64,000 nt of DNA from an uncultured Carboxylicivirga sp. (GTDB lineage: Bacteria > Bacteroidota > Bacteroidia > Bacteroidales > Marinilabiliaceae). The notes beneath the pieces were generated by a model. That model did no database searches, was not told the origin of the DNA, and saw only the letters and a program-made list of their open reading frames with translations. A program made the position numbers and the translations under genes. This document shows, piece by piece, positions 34,441 through 43,252 of the stretch. How positions within the stretch are numbered: the first letter of the stretch is position 1; each line of letters starts with the position of its first letter. The stretch lies in NCBI RefSeq assembly GCF_963674565.1, contig NZ_OY771430.1, forward strand, positions 2,480,001 through 2,544,000. The letters run 5' to 3'.

Positions 34441-36630
34441 TTAAGGCTTTAAAAAAGGCACCGGTATTTGTTTCTCCAGTTTTTTATAATAATCCAATGA
34501 GTATGGAGGTGTTTCCAAATCTTTTGGAATTGGCATTTTTGACAATGACTGAAAGTATAACACACAAGCATTTCTCCATTGAAGAGCATCTCTTTTCTGA
34601 ATTTCCAGTAAAGCCTTCACATGGTTAAATCTGTTTATATCTATTTTTCCCTTTAAATCGTTCCAACTATTCTGCATCCGTTCTACTTCATCTACTCCCT
34701 GATAGTACTTTCTAACCAGTGTTTCCCATAAAGTCTTACCTGAATGCATTTGATAAGACCACGGCAAATGATGAAACCACAATAGCAGATCATCGGGTGT
34801 ACTTTTGGGGTTGGAATATTTATTTTTTAGTTGTGGCTTGTATTGAGCGATTGCATTCGATCCAGTTTCTGTCCTATCAAATCCAATACCTTGTTCATTG
34901 GCCTGATGAAAATTTCTGGAACGAACAGACCAGGGTGCCGGTCCGTAATGATTACCTGTACCAATGTGTGTAAGTCCCAATGGTTCACGATAATTAACAG
35001 CAGCATGTGCAGACAACATCATCATTAGCTTGATCTTTTCAACAACATCTGCATCATTTGAAAAGGTCAATCGAATCCACTCTTCTGCTAATTCTGTAGT
35101 GTTTTCAGTAAAATCCCATGCCAATCTTCCGAAGGCATACCAGCTTGATTGCACAAAGGGATGAGCAGTCCAGTTTCTTACATTTCCAGGATTAATAACT
35201 CCTGCCATACCTGTTAAGGAATTATTAAACACCTTTCCTTCCAGAATATGCCCTACTGTTGTTCCTTTTCCTTTTGCATAGGTATCCGACTGAAGAATAT
35301 CAGAATACATCGGCCCCTTATAAACCAGGTGATATCCATTACCCAGGTATTCTTGTGTTACCTGAAATTCAATCATTGTGTTGGTTTTCGACAAAGCACC
35401 AAAGAGTGGAGAAAAAGGCTCATGTGGCATAAAATCAAGAGGTCCTTTCTTTATCTGCACTATCACGTTTTCATCAAACTGTCCGTCCAAAGGCACAAAC
35501 TCATCGTATGCTTCACGGATTCGATCTTTCTGATGATTCCCATAAACAAAAGCGCGCCACATAACAATACCATCATATGGTTTTAATGCTTTTGCCAACA
35601 TATTAGCTCCTTCGGCGTGGGTTCGTCCATAGGTATTAGGCCCCGGTTGGCCTTCGGAATCAGCCTTGACCAAAAAGCCACCAAAATCAGGTATATAGGA
35701 ATATATCTCTTTTACTTTCTCCTGCCACCACATCTGCACTTCTTGATCCATCGGATCTGAAGTATTTAATCGTCCTAATTGCTGCGGAGAATTAAAATTA
35801 ATGGATAAATAAACCTTAATTCCATATGGACGAAACAGGTCTGCCAAAGCAGCAATACGCTCCAAATAATAAGGCGTTATAAAACATGATTCAGCATTAA
35901 CATTGTTGATAACTGTACCGTTGATACCAATTGACGCATTGAGGCGGGCATAATCTGTATAACGAGGATCTTTAAAATTAGGTAAAGTCCCCCAATCCCA
36001 TAATGAAATTCCGGCATATCCTCTTTCTACTGATCTATTTGCATTGTCCCAATGGTTTACAACCCGGCATTGAATCTTTGGCTTACTAACAATGTTTAAA
36101 TCATTAATCGATCGATTTGTTTGCAATAACTTTAAGAAGCCAAAAGTACCGTATAACAAACCCAAGTCATGATTGGCTGCTACAACAATGGCACGATGAC
36201 CATTAATCCTTATTGTTTCAATGATATACCCATCATCTCCAAGTAGTTTAAGTTTACTTTCAAAGTTTAATGATTGAATAATCTTTGAGTTCTCAGGAGT
36301 ACCAATAACTAAAACACCATCTGCATCAACTTTTGATTTCCACTCAACTTGATTATCCAACAAACCCGATAATCCAATATTTAACTCTTCTCTTACAGAG
36401 TTCATTATAAAGGAGGTTGAAGAAACCAAAACTCCTTTTATGTCATTTCTATAATTCTGAAACAGATCGTTATCTTTCACCTTTTCATATCGTAGCCACA
36501 TACGGTAACCATCTTCTGGCTCTGAATAGGTATCCTGGGCAAAAAAATCACTATTGGGCAAATTCAAGATCAATAAAAAAACAATAAGCTTTAAACGAAC
36601 CTTTTTTATGGATACAAAAAATCCTAACAT
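34441..36630 (-). CDS. aguA: GH67 alpha-glucuronidase
   Basis: Releases glucuronic acid or its 4-O-methyl form from the non-reducing end of oligosaccharides, classically xylo-oligosaccharides. The 729 residues match GH67 length. There is a signal peptide (KLIVFLLILNLPNSDFFAQ), then the start typical of the family (EDGYRMWLRYEKV), an N-terminal alpha/beta domain and a TIM barrel. Acid residues include Glu326 in KADSEGQPGP. Further conserved blocks are IVMWRAFVYG, NTMIEFQVTQEYLG and GTGNHYGPAPW. The neighbouring enzymes are not xylanolytic, so the substrate may be a glucuronic-acid side chain on another glycan. It is in the operon with sulfatases and GH28 genes. Confidence 0.93.
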   Translation of the reverse strand: MLGFFVSIKKVRLKLIVFLLILNLPNSDFFAQDTYSEPEDGYRMWLRYEKVKDNDLFQNYRNDIKGVLVSSTSFIMNSVREELNIGLSGLLDNQVEWKSKVDADGVLVIGTPENSKIIQSLNFESKLKLLGDDGYIIETIRINGHRAIVVAANHDLGLLYGTFGFLKLLQTNRSINDLNIVSKPKIQCRVVNHWDNANRSVERGYAGISLWDWGTLPNFKDPRYTDYARLNASIGINGTVINNVNAESCFITPYYLERIAALADLFRPYGIKVYLSINFNSPQQLGRLNTSDPMDQEVQMWWQEKVKEIYSYIPDFGGFLVKADSEGQPGPNTYGRTHAEGANMLAKALKPYDGIVMWRAFVYGNHQKDRIREAYDEFVPLDGQFDENVIVQIKKGPLDFMPHEPFSPLFGALSKTNTMIEFQVTQEYLGNGYHLVYKGPMYSDILQSDTYAKGKGTTVGHILEGKVFNNSLTGMAGVINPGNVRNWTAHPFVQSSWYAFGRLAWDFTENTTELAEEWIRLTFSNDADVVEKIKLMMMLSAHAAVNYREPLGLTHIGTGNHYGPAPWSVRSRNFHQANEQGIGFDRTETGSNAIAQYKPQLKNKYSNPKSTPDDLLLWFHHLPWSYQMHSGKTLWETLVRKYYQGVDEVERMQNSWNDLKGKIDINRFNHVKALLEIQKRDALQWRNACVLYFQSLSKMPIPKDLETPPYSLDYYKKLEKQIPVPFLKP

Positions 36631-36706
36631 GCTTTATTTTAGTGTTTAATGATATTTCTATTGAAATATAAACTAACGCTCATAACTTCATTAACAACCA
36701 TTCCTT

Positions 36707-36997
36707 TTAGAACTGAAAATTGAAATTATTCATTGGCATTTGAAATCCCATAATCAGGGTAGATAAGCCAACAACGGCCATTCCAATTCCCAGAATCATG
36801 ACAAAGATTCCAATCCATCTAATAACTTCTTTCATCTTTTCATAGCTATACCTCTCTATTAAATCTTCAGGAATAGGTTTCCGAATAAAAGTTGACAGTA
36901 CCGTTTCAAAATGATTTTTAAGCAGAATGCCAAGTCCAATTAACAAGCCGGCTTTAGCCAGCGATGTAAGGAATGTGATAAATAAAATAAATTTCAT
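36707..36997 (-). CDS. Small membrane protein with two helices, 96 aa
   Basis: No named family. The first hydrophobic segment (ILFITFLTSLAKAGLLIGLGILL) is followed by a charged loop (residues 28-57), then a Gly-rich helix or hairpin (VIRWIGIFVMILGIGMAVVGL) and an Asn/Phe-rich end. It sits inside the sulfatase-GH67 operon, 17 bases after the upstream gene's stop, so it is co-expressed with them. A truncated, interrupted copy is at 30172-30384. Another small membrane protein, unrelated at first sight, is at 61413-61727. Confidence 0.75.
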   Translation of the reverse strand: MKFILFITFLTSLAKAGLLIGLGILLKNHFETVLSTFIRKPIPEDLIERYSYEKMKEVIRWIGIFVMILGIGMAVVGLSTLIMGFQMPMNNFNFQF

Positions 36998-37014
36998 AAG
37001 TATATAAAATTGGT

Positions 37015-38646
37015 TTAGTTCTTCGATTTATATTTCTGTATAACTTCGTTCCATGGCAAAACCTTTTTGTCGGATGCCCATTTCAAGTACATCTTTTCCA
37101 TTTCAATAACTTTATCAGGCATTGATTCTGCCAGGTTATGCATCTCTGTTCTGTCGTTTACCATATCATAAAGTTCCCATTGAACTGTTCCATTATTTTT
37201 CCATTTTGAAACCAACTTATAGTTTCCTAATCGAACTGCTTTATTCCCTTCATGCTCCCAAAAGATAGGTTCTGTATGTATTTCCTTTTCATCACCCTTA
37301 ACAACCGGCAAAAAGCTCTTACCTGAATGAGGGTGAATTCTCTTTCCTTTATAATCTTCGGGATAAGTTGCACCGGTTGCATCCAGAATGGTAGCCATAA
37401 TATCCGGTAAAAACCCATATTGAGAAACTAATTCTCCTTGCACATTTTTTGAAGTCTGTTGTGGCCAATGAACAATTAATGGAGTACTTATTCCTCCTTC
37501 GTGTACCCAGTGTTTATATTCCTTAAAAGGAGTATTTGATAGATTGGCCCAGGCCTTACCGTAAGTGAGGAAATAACCCTCTTTTGTTCCCAGTTGATAT
37601 GCCGGACCACCACCTAACATACCTCCTTCTTCGCAGCCTCCATTGTCACTCAGAAAAATGATTAATGTGTTATCCAGCAAGTTATTTTGTTCGAGATATT
37701 CTGTCAGTTTCCCAATATTATGATCCATCTGATCAATCATGGCAGAATAAATGGCTCTTCGAAGATCCATTTCATTTTTCTTATCCTCCGAAAGCGAATT
37801 CCAATCAATGCCATCATCACCAGATAATAACCAATTATCATCTAATATACCCAGTTGCTTCATCCGATCATATCTCTCAGATCTCAATTTCGACCAACCT
37901 TCTTTATAGTGACCTTTATATTTTTCAATAATTTCTTTGGGAGCATTTAAGGGCCAATGAGGAGCGGTATAAGCCAGATATAAGAAGAATGGCTTGTCTG
38001 ATTCTTTCTCCGATTCATCAATAAATTGAATGGCATTATCGGTAAATGCATCGGTGGTGTAGTAATCATCATCATTTATGGATATCGTATCATTCATATA
38101 TACAATCCCTCGGGGATATTCAGGTTTGAAAAAGTTGGTTGCTCCAACGATACATCCATAAAACTTATCAAAACCTCGCTGTAATGGCCATTTAGTTGAA
38201 TCTGAAATGCCCAAATGCCATTTTCCTGTCATCAAGGTTGAATACCCCGACTGTTTGAGAACCTCAGCAATGGTTACACAATTCTGATTTAAAAATCCAC
38301 GGTATTCATCAACACCCAAATCGTGCTGTTTGAAATTTTCAGGAGTATTTGTCATATGGCCAATACCGGTTTGATGGGGATAACAACCAGTCATTAAGGA
38401 TGCACGTGTAGGGCAGCAACGGGCGCCATTATAAAACTGAGTAAACCGTACCCCTTCATTAGCTAACTTATCAATATTAGGTGTTTGAACATCCCCTCCG
38501 TAACATCCAATATCGGAATACCCCATATCATCGGCCATGATAAGAATAACATTTGGTCTTTTTTGATCTTGCTTTTCAGAACAAGCACTTAAAATAGCAA
38601 TACCTATAAGACAAATAATTTGGATGATGGAAATGGGATATTTCAT
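37015..38646 (-). CDS. Family S1 sulfatase (arylsulfatase-like), lipoprotein
   Basis: Hydrolyses sulfate esters on sugars. 543 residues: a lipoprotein signal with lipobox LSAC and Cys22; the metal-binding start VILIMADDMGYSDIGCYGG; and the sulfatase signature CCPTR with Cys77 as the residue converted to formylglycine, followed by ASLMTGCYPHQTGIGHM. Later come the second metal site FLSDNGGCEEGG and the C-terminal subdomain ending in QWELYDMVNDRTEMHNLA. Being a lipoprotein, it probably faces the periplasm or the surface. No formylglycine-generating or anSME gene is in the window. It is upstream in the same operon as GH67 and GH28. Confidence 0.94.
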   Translation of the reverse strand: MKYPISIIQIICLIGIAILSACSEKQDQKRPNVILIMADDMGYSDIGCYGGDVQTPNIDKLANEGVRFTQFYNGARCCPTRASLMTGCYPHQTGIGHMTNTPENFKQHDLGVDEYRGFLNQNCVTIAEVLKQSGYSTLMTGKWHLGISDSTKWPLQRGFDKFYGCIVGATNFFKPEYPRGIVYMNDTISINDDDYYTTDAFTDNAIQFIDESEKESDKPFFLYLAYTAPHWPLNAPKEIIEKYKGHYKEGWSKLRSERYDRMKQLGILDDNWLLSGDDGIDWNSLSEDKKNEMDLRRAIYSAMIDQMDHNIGKLTEYLEQNNLLDNTLIIFLSDNGGCEEGGMLGGGPAYQLGTKEGYFLTYGKAWANLSNTPFKEYKHWVHEGGISTPLIVHWPQQTSKNVQGELVSQYGFLPDIMATILDATGATYPEDYKGKRIHPHSGKSFLPVVKGDEKEIHTEPIFWEHEGNKAVRLGNYKLVSKWKNNGTVQWELYDMVNDRTEMHNLAESMPDKVIEMEKMYLKWASDKKVLPWNEVIQKYKSKN

Positions 38647-38673
38647 ATTATTAATTTTTATATAATCACTGAT

Positions 38674-40092
38674 TTACTTATTAATTTTAGATTTTTTGAG
38701 CTGAAAATGGCGTCCTTCTTTTTGTGCCTCAAACTCCTCTTCCGAATCAAGTTCAGAGCCCGGATCACTTTGTTCGTCCATCCATTTATTTAATTCTTTG
38801 GCCAACTTCTTGTGGATAGATGTGTAATCTTTTTGCCCTGCCAAATTGATTCTTTCATATTTATCCTGAGAAGTATGATATAATTCCTCTTCAGGTCTGA
38901 GCATATAGTTAGAAACACGATTAAAATCTTCTTCGCTGCGAGTAATATTTAACATCCACGACGACCAGTAACCCGAATGTACAGGATGTCCCATTAAATG
39001 CTTTTCCACATAAATATTTTCATGATTCAGATTATGGACATAATGAAATTCACCGTCGGTAATGGAACGAATCGGATAGGATGGTCCTTCGGGATAGTTG
39101 TTATGCATAAAATAAGCATAATCACGATGATGATCAGCTTCACCTTTTAAAACAGGTAAAAAGCTTGTACCATCAAAACCAGATTGTTTATTACCCATTG
39201 CATCCAATAAAGTTGGCAAAACATCATTATATTGAATCAATGCATCGGTTCTGCTACCTGGTTTGGTTACCCCATTCCATTTAACTACAAATGCAGTATG
39301 AACTCCATTATCGTAATTGGTCCATTTACAATAAGGAAACTGCGCTCCTTGCTCCGAAGTAAAAATGATTATTGTATTATCATAGACATTCGCTTTTTTA
39401 AGCATGTCAATGGTTTTACCCACCTGTTGATCCAAAACTTCAATTTCGGCCAGGAACTTTGAATAGGCAATACGTGTTTCCTTTGTATCAACAAAATAGG
39501 GAGGTAACATCAAACTATCCGTATTAAAATGAGATGGATCACCAACAGTCCAGGGAACATGTGGACATGTCAATGCTGTAACTAAACAAAATGGTTGGCT
39601 GTCATCCCGGGAAACAAAATCAAACATTCCTTTTGAATCATATTTTGCAGTATTACTCACACAATTCCGCTCTACCCCTTCAACTAATTCAAAAGGAAAA
39701 ACACTTTTCATAGGATTAATATGCAACTTACCAGCAATGCCTGTTCTATAGCCAAGTTGACCTAAATATTGAACAATGCTTTGAGTTCCTTCACGAGCCT
39801 GAGCATGATTCCAGCAAACCCCACTTTGTGTTGGATACAGACCAGTGTATAATTCTGAACGACTGGGTGTACACATCGACATGGTTACGTATGCTTTGTT
39901 AAATGTTAAACCTTCGGATGCAAGTTTATCAATAGCTGGTGTCTTAACATTTTTACCACCATATAAAGCTAATTCGTTATGTGTACAATCATCAGCTATG
40001 ATTATAACGATGTTAGGCTTTTTATCTTGAGAATAAGCTGACAAACAAGACCATAAGAATAGAAACAGATTTAGGTATAAGGATTTTTTCAT
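38674..40092 (-). CDS. Family S1 sulfatase (N-sulfatase/heparan-sulfatase-like group)
   Basis: 472 residues. There is a standard signal peptide (LNLFLFLWSCLSAYS), the metal motif NIVIIIADDCTHNELALYGG, and the signature CTPSR with Cys74 as the formylglycine precursor, followed by SELYTGLYPTQSGV. EQGAQFPYCKW gives the later metal/substrate region. The short length and the FTSEQGAQFPYCKWTNYDNG arrangement resemble the sulfamidase-like S1 subgroup, but substrate specificity is not certain. The C-terminus is charged (SELDSEEEFEAQKEGR). It is 28 bases upstream of the next sulfatase and is the first gene of that operon. A long perfect hairpin lies between it and GH127. Confidence 0.92.
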   Translation of the reverse strand: MKKSLYLNLFLFLWSCLSAYSQDKKPNIVIIIADDCTHNELALYGGKNVKTPAIDKLASEGLTFNKAYVTMSMCTPSRSELYTGLYPTQSGVCWNHAQAREGTQSIVQYLGQLGYRTGIAGKLHINPMKSVFPFELVEGVERNCVSNTAKYDSKGMFDFVSRDDSQPFCLVTALTCPHVPWTVGDPSHFNTDSLMLPPYFVDTKETRIAYSKFLAEIEVLDQQVGKTIDMLKKANVYDNTIIIFTSEQGAQFPYCKWTNYDNGVHTAFVVKWNGVTKPGSRTDALIQYNDVLPTLLDAMGNKQSGFDGTSFLPVLKGEADHHRDYAYFMHNNYPEGPSYPIRSITDGEFHYVHNLNHENIYVEKHLMGHPVHSGYWSSWMLNITRSEEDFNRVSNYMLRPEEELYHTSQDKYERINLAGQKDYTSIHKKLAKELNKWMDEQSDPGSELDSEEEFEAQKEGRHFQLKKSKINK

Positions 40093-40128
40093 CTAATAGG
40101 TGTTTAATTAAATATAATCTAAAGTATA

Positions 40129-40165
40129 CATCAGACTAATATTAAAGAGTAATATTAGTCTGATG
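40129..40165 (-). terminator. 16-bp perfect stem-loop after GH127
   Basis: CATCAGACTAATATTA (40129-40144) pairs perfectly with TAATATTAGTCTGATG (40150-40165) around a 5-base loop. It lies downstream of the GH127 stop and 36 bases before the sulfatase start. There is no strong T-tract, so it could be a terminator or a 3'-end stabiliser between two operon segments. Confidence 0.55.
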
Positions 40166-40298
40166 ATCTATTTGTTCAGGCTTTTATTCTCAGTTTAAGC
40201 GAATCCTTTTAGGAGTATCTTTCAGAAGATTTCTATTTTTGCTGTGATAACAAATTATTTACCCATAGCCTGTTGCAAGGTTACTCTATCAAACTAAA

Positions 40299-43070
40299 CT
40301 ATATTACTACCACCTGAGAATTTATAACTTCCTTATCTGATTCAATTTTTACAATGTATGTTCCTGCCTTCATTCTTTTTCGATCAAAAACAAATTCGGT
40401 TTCTTCCTGATTGCGTTTACCTGATTGCATTAATTTACCAGCCTCAGAATATAATTTGATCTGACATTTTCCTAAATCTGATTCACTAAAATTAATGTGA
40501 ATAGAATCATTTGCAGGATTAGGATAAATTTTAATTTTATGATCTGATGAGACGTTTTTTACTTGTGTAGCCGAAGAGCTTATCACTTTAATATCGTCCC
40601 ATTTTGCCAAAGCAGAATAGGTTCTGACTCCAATACTACCCGAAGTAAATGATGCATCATTATATTCTATTTTTGGCGAGGTCATATCATTAACAAATAT
40701 CTTTAGATTATTGCCTTCGGCAATCACCCTGATATTATACCATGTATCGTTATTAATTGTATTAGATATAATTTTTAAAGCCTGCCAACCTCCATTGGCC
40801 TTCCCTAATATCAATTCATTTCTTTCGGCGCTCAAGCCAAAGTAATAACCATTATAATCGTCCGGATTAAATGAAAGATCACTGGCTCTGAAGATGATTC
40901 CTGCATCGCCGGTATTCCCAACCTGCATTCTTACATCCAATGTAAAATCGGCAAAAGAAGTGGCTGACTGAATAGCTTTCGATCCAGGTGTACCAACGGT
41001 ATTGGTCGATATAAACTCGTTATTTCTTGTCATAAAACTACCACTGTATTCAACCCATCCTTCGTAATTACCATCATTAAAATCATCTTCAAATGATTCT
41101 GTCAGTAACTGGCTTTCACCAATTACAGGAAAACAGGTTACTCTTATATTCTCTGATCCAAACGGAACTAATTCTACCTGTTCGGTTACAAAATCAGAAG
41201 AAATGGATCCAAAAGGAGGATCACTTGCCATTAAGCCGTTAATTGTATATTTCCACTTATCCGTTTTTTTGGCATTTACAGTTAATGTAATAGGAGTTGT
41301 CGCTTGCAGGAATGGATTTTCTGGCATTGCGTGATTATTGACTGAAATAGAACTTTCAGGATTATTTTTATCCAGAATTAGAGCATAATTCCAGGCTGTT
41401 TCCGGCAACACTTCATATTCTTTAAAACCATTGCCAAAGTCATTCTTAACCGACCAGTTTTCATCTATTTTTAATGAATAAACTATTGGACCTCGTTGAA
41501 CACTTACTGACTGATTAACTTCATCATTAATGACAATATCCATCGGTAAACTTAACTCAACCACATCATTGTTACTCCAGTTTCTGTCAATGGTATAGAA
41601 TTCACCTGAAACGACATTTGTCTGGACTTGACCATTAACCGTTATGTGAGGATTAGAACACCACTCAGGAATCCTTAATTTCAATGGAAAAGCAACGTTC
41701 TCTGAACTTGTTAATTCAAACACCAAAGATTCAGCAAAAGGATAATTTGTAGTTTCTTTGATTGTCACCTCAACATGATCAGCAACCATAGCCGTTACTT
41801 CACTAGGTCCGTAAACCAAGGCAGCCAATCCATTATCGTTGGTCGCTGCCCACATAGTTTTTACATAATAAGGCCAACCCATGTGTAAATTAAAACGGCA
41901 ACATCCATAACCGGAATATGGCCCTGGCATCAAGCCATTATTATATTGTTGACCAAAGCCATGATGACCATCTGCACTTTTTACCTGGTTTGCCTGCGTG
42001 TAATACTGTAACCCTTTAAAATCTTTACTTACCCCACCCGGCAACGCATTAAAGGCAACCTTTTCCAACTGGTCACCAACACTAACATCACCTGTTATCA
42101 TTTGTACAGTCTCACAGCTTTGCATCTGCTCAACAATACTACACATTTCCAATCCGGTTAATGATGATTTACCTGCCAGCATTTCATTACCCGACTGCAT
42201 ACCTTCAGGTTGTCCATGATCATGCATTAAATGATCCGTTCCTTCACTAAATGCTATTTTATCATTATCACTTTGCGATTTCTGGTAATAAATAGCTGGC
42301 ATTTTAATTCCCTGAGGAACATTCACATTATGTTTTGGATAGAAATCACCACCAAAACCATTGAAATAATTTGCCTTCAAAATATTTCTCCAGTCGTAGG
42401 CCTGAGATTCTAACTTATCAGCTAATTCCAATAGAAACTGGTCACCCGTGCGATTGTAAAGCCATAAAACAATCTCCATATTGTCACCGGCACGTGCTTT
42501 TCCCCAATAAATAAGTGGAACCTCATCCAGATGGTTTAACTCATATTGAAAATACTTGGTAAAGAATGGCAAAACCCTTGAATCCTGAGTAGCCTCATAA
42601 TAATCGCGGATTGCATAGAGCATTGGCATACGAGGCCACCATTCCGTATTATTTGGAGGACCAAAAAATCCATTCTCATCCTGACTATTTAATGACCAAT
42701 CAATCCACTTTTGAGTGCGATTTTTTAGTGTTTCGTCGTTTAATGTATAAGCCAGAGCTATTAATCCTTTTACATAATATGGAGCTCTCTCCCAACTATT
42801 TCCGGTACCTCCTAACCAATCGCAACCAGCTCCCAGGTCATCAGCACTACTATACAATGTCTCAGAATAACCTGTCAATCCGTCTTTTTGAAGCTCCAAT
42901 TGTTTCAATAGCCATCCATCAGCTTTTACTGAGCCCAAAGGCAAGGCATAGAAAGGAACATCAATCAAAGGTGATTGATTGGTGATGTAATTATTGTTCT
43001 GAGAATTGACATGAATTACATTTAAAGAAGCTACCAATAGAAAAAGTAGTTTGGAGAATAAAAATTTCAT
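40299..43070 (-). CDS. GH127 beta-L-arabinofuranosidase-like enzyme, T9SS cargo
   Basis: Removes beta-L-arabinofuranosyl residues (by family). 923 residues with a signal peptide (LFLLVASLNVIHVNSQ), an (alpha/alpha)6 catalytic domain (about 35-440) and beta-domains to about 640. The family's zinc-cysteine site is intact: Glu308 and Cys310 in LEMCSIVEQM, Cys390-Cys391 in GYGCCRFN. Residues 680-850 form a LamG/DUF1080-like beta-sandwich (FADFTLDVRMQVGNTGDAGI), probably carbohydrate-binding. A T9SS sorting domain ends the chain (IKIYPNPANDSIHINF, ending EVINSQVVVI). It stands between two hairpins and probably forms its own transcript. Confidence 0.9.
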   Translation of the reverse strand: MKFLFSKLLFLLVASLNVIHVNSQNNNYITNQSPLIDVPFYALPLGSVKADGWLLKQLELQKDGLTGYSETLYSSADDLGAGCDWLGGTGNSWERAPYYVKGLIALAYTLNDETLKNRTQKWIDWSLNSQDENGFFGPPNNTEWWPRMPMLYAIRDYYEATQDSRVLPFFTKYFQYELNHLDEVPLIYWGKARAGDNMEIVLWLYNRTGDQFLLELADKLESQAYDWRNILKANYFNGFGGDFYPKHNVNVPQGIKMPAIYYQKSQSDNDKIAFSEGTDHLMHDHGQPEGMQSGNEMLAGKSSLTGLEMCSIVEQMQSCETVQMITGDVSVGDQLEKVAFNALPGGVSKDFKGLQYYTQANQVKSADGHHGFGQQYNNGLMPGPYSGYGCCRFNLHMGWPYYVKTMWAATNDNGLAALVYGPSEVTAMVADHVEVTIKETTNYPFAESLVFELTSSENVAFPLKLRIPEWCSNPHITVNGQVQTNVVSGEFYTIDRNWSNNDVVELSLPMDIVINDEVNQSVSVQRGPIVYSLKIDENWSVKNDFGNGFKEYEVLPETAWNYALILDKNNPESSISVNNHAMPENPFLQATTPITLTVNAKKTDKWKYTINGLMASDPPFGSISSDFVTEQVELVPFGSENIRVTCFPVIGESQLLTESFEDDFNDGNYEGWVEYSGSFMTRNNEFISTNTVGTPGSKAIQSATSFADFTLDVRMQVGNTGDAGIIFRASDLSFNPDDYNGYYFGLSAERNELILGKANGGWQALKIISNTINNDTWYNIRVIAEGNNLKIFVNDMTSPKIEYNDASFTSGSIGVRTYSALAKWDDIKVISSSATQVKNVSSDHKIKIYPNPANDSIHINFSESDLGKCQIKLYSEAGKLMQSGKRNQEETEFVFDRKRMKAGTYIVKIESDKEVINSQVVVI

Positions 43071-43143
43071 TGAATTGGATTTAGATATTTAACTGCTTTT
43101 AATACAAAAAGAAAAGTGTTTTTACTCATTAAGCATAGAAAAT

Positions 43144-43185
43144 AAAAAAAGGGTGCTAAATGGATCTACAACCATTTCAGCACCC
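43144..43185 (-). terminator. Terminator after the GH92-GH2 operon
   Basis: GGGTGCTAAATGG (43151-43163) pairs with CCATTTCAGCACCC (43172-43185) with one bulge. On the minus strand it is followed by a run of seven T. It is a canonical intrinsic terminator. Confidence 0.85.
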
Positions 43186-43206
43186 CCATTTCAAAAAATG
43201 ATACTT

Positions 43207-43240
43207 ATAAAAAAGAAGCAAACGACAACTTCTTTTTTAT
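43207..43240 (-). terminator. Second hairpin after the GH92-GH2 operon
   Basis: ATAAAAAAGAAG (43207-43218) pairs perfectly with CTTCTTTTTTAT (43229-43240), giving a 12-bp A/T-rich stem just after the GH2 stop and before the main terminator. Confidence 0.5.
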
Positions 43241-43252
43241 AAAACGAATCGA

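Noticed and set aside
42611..42985. 124-residue plus-strand ORF
   Set aside because: Shadow of GH127, rich in His and Tyr, no plausible fold or start signal.
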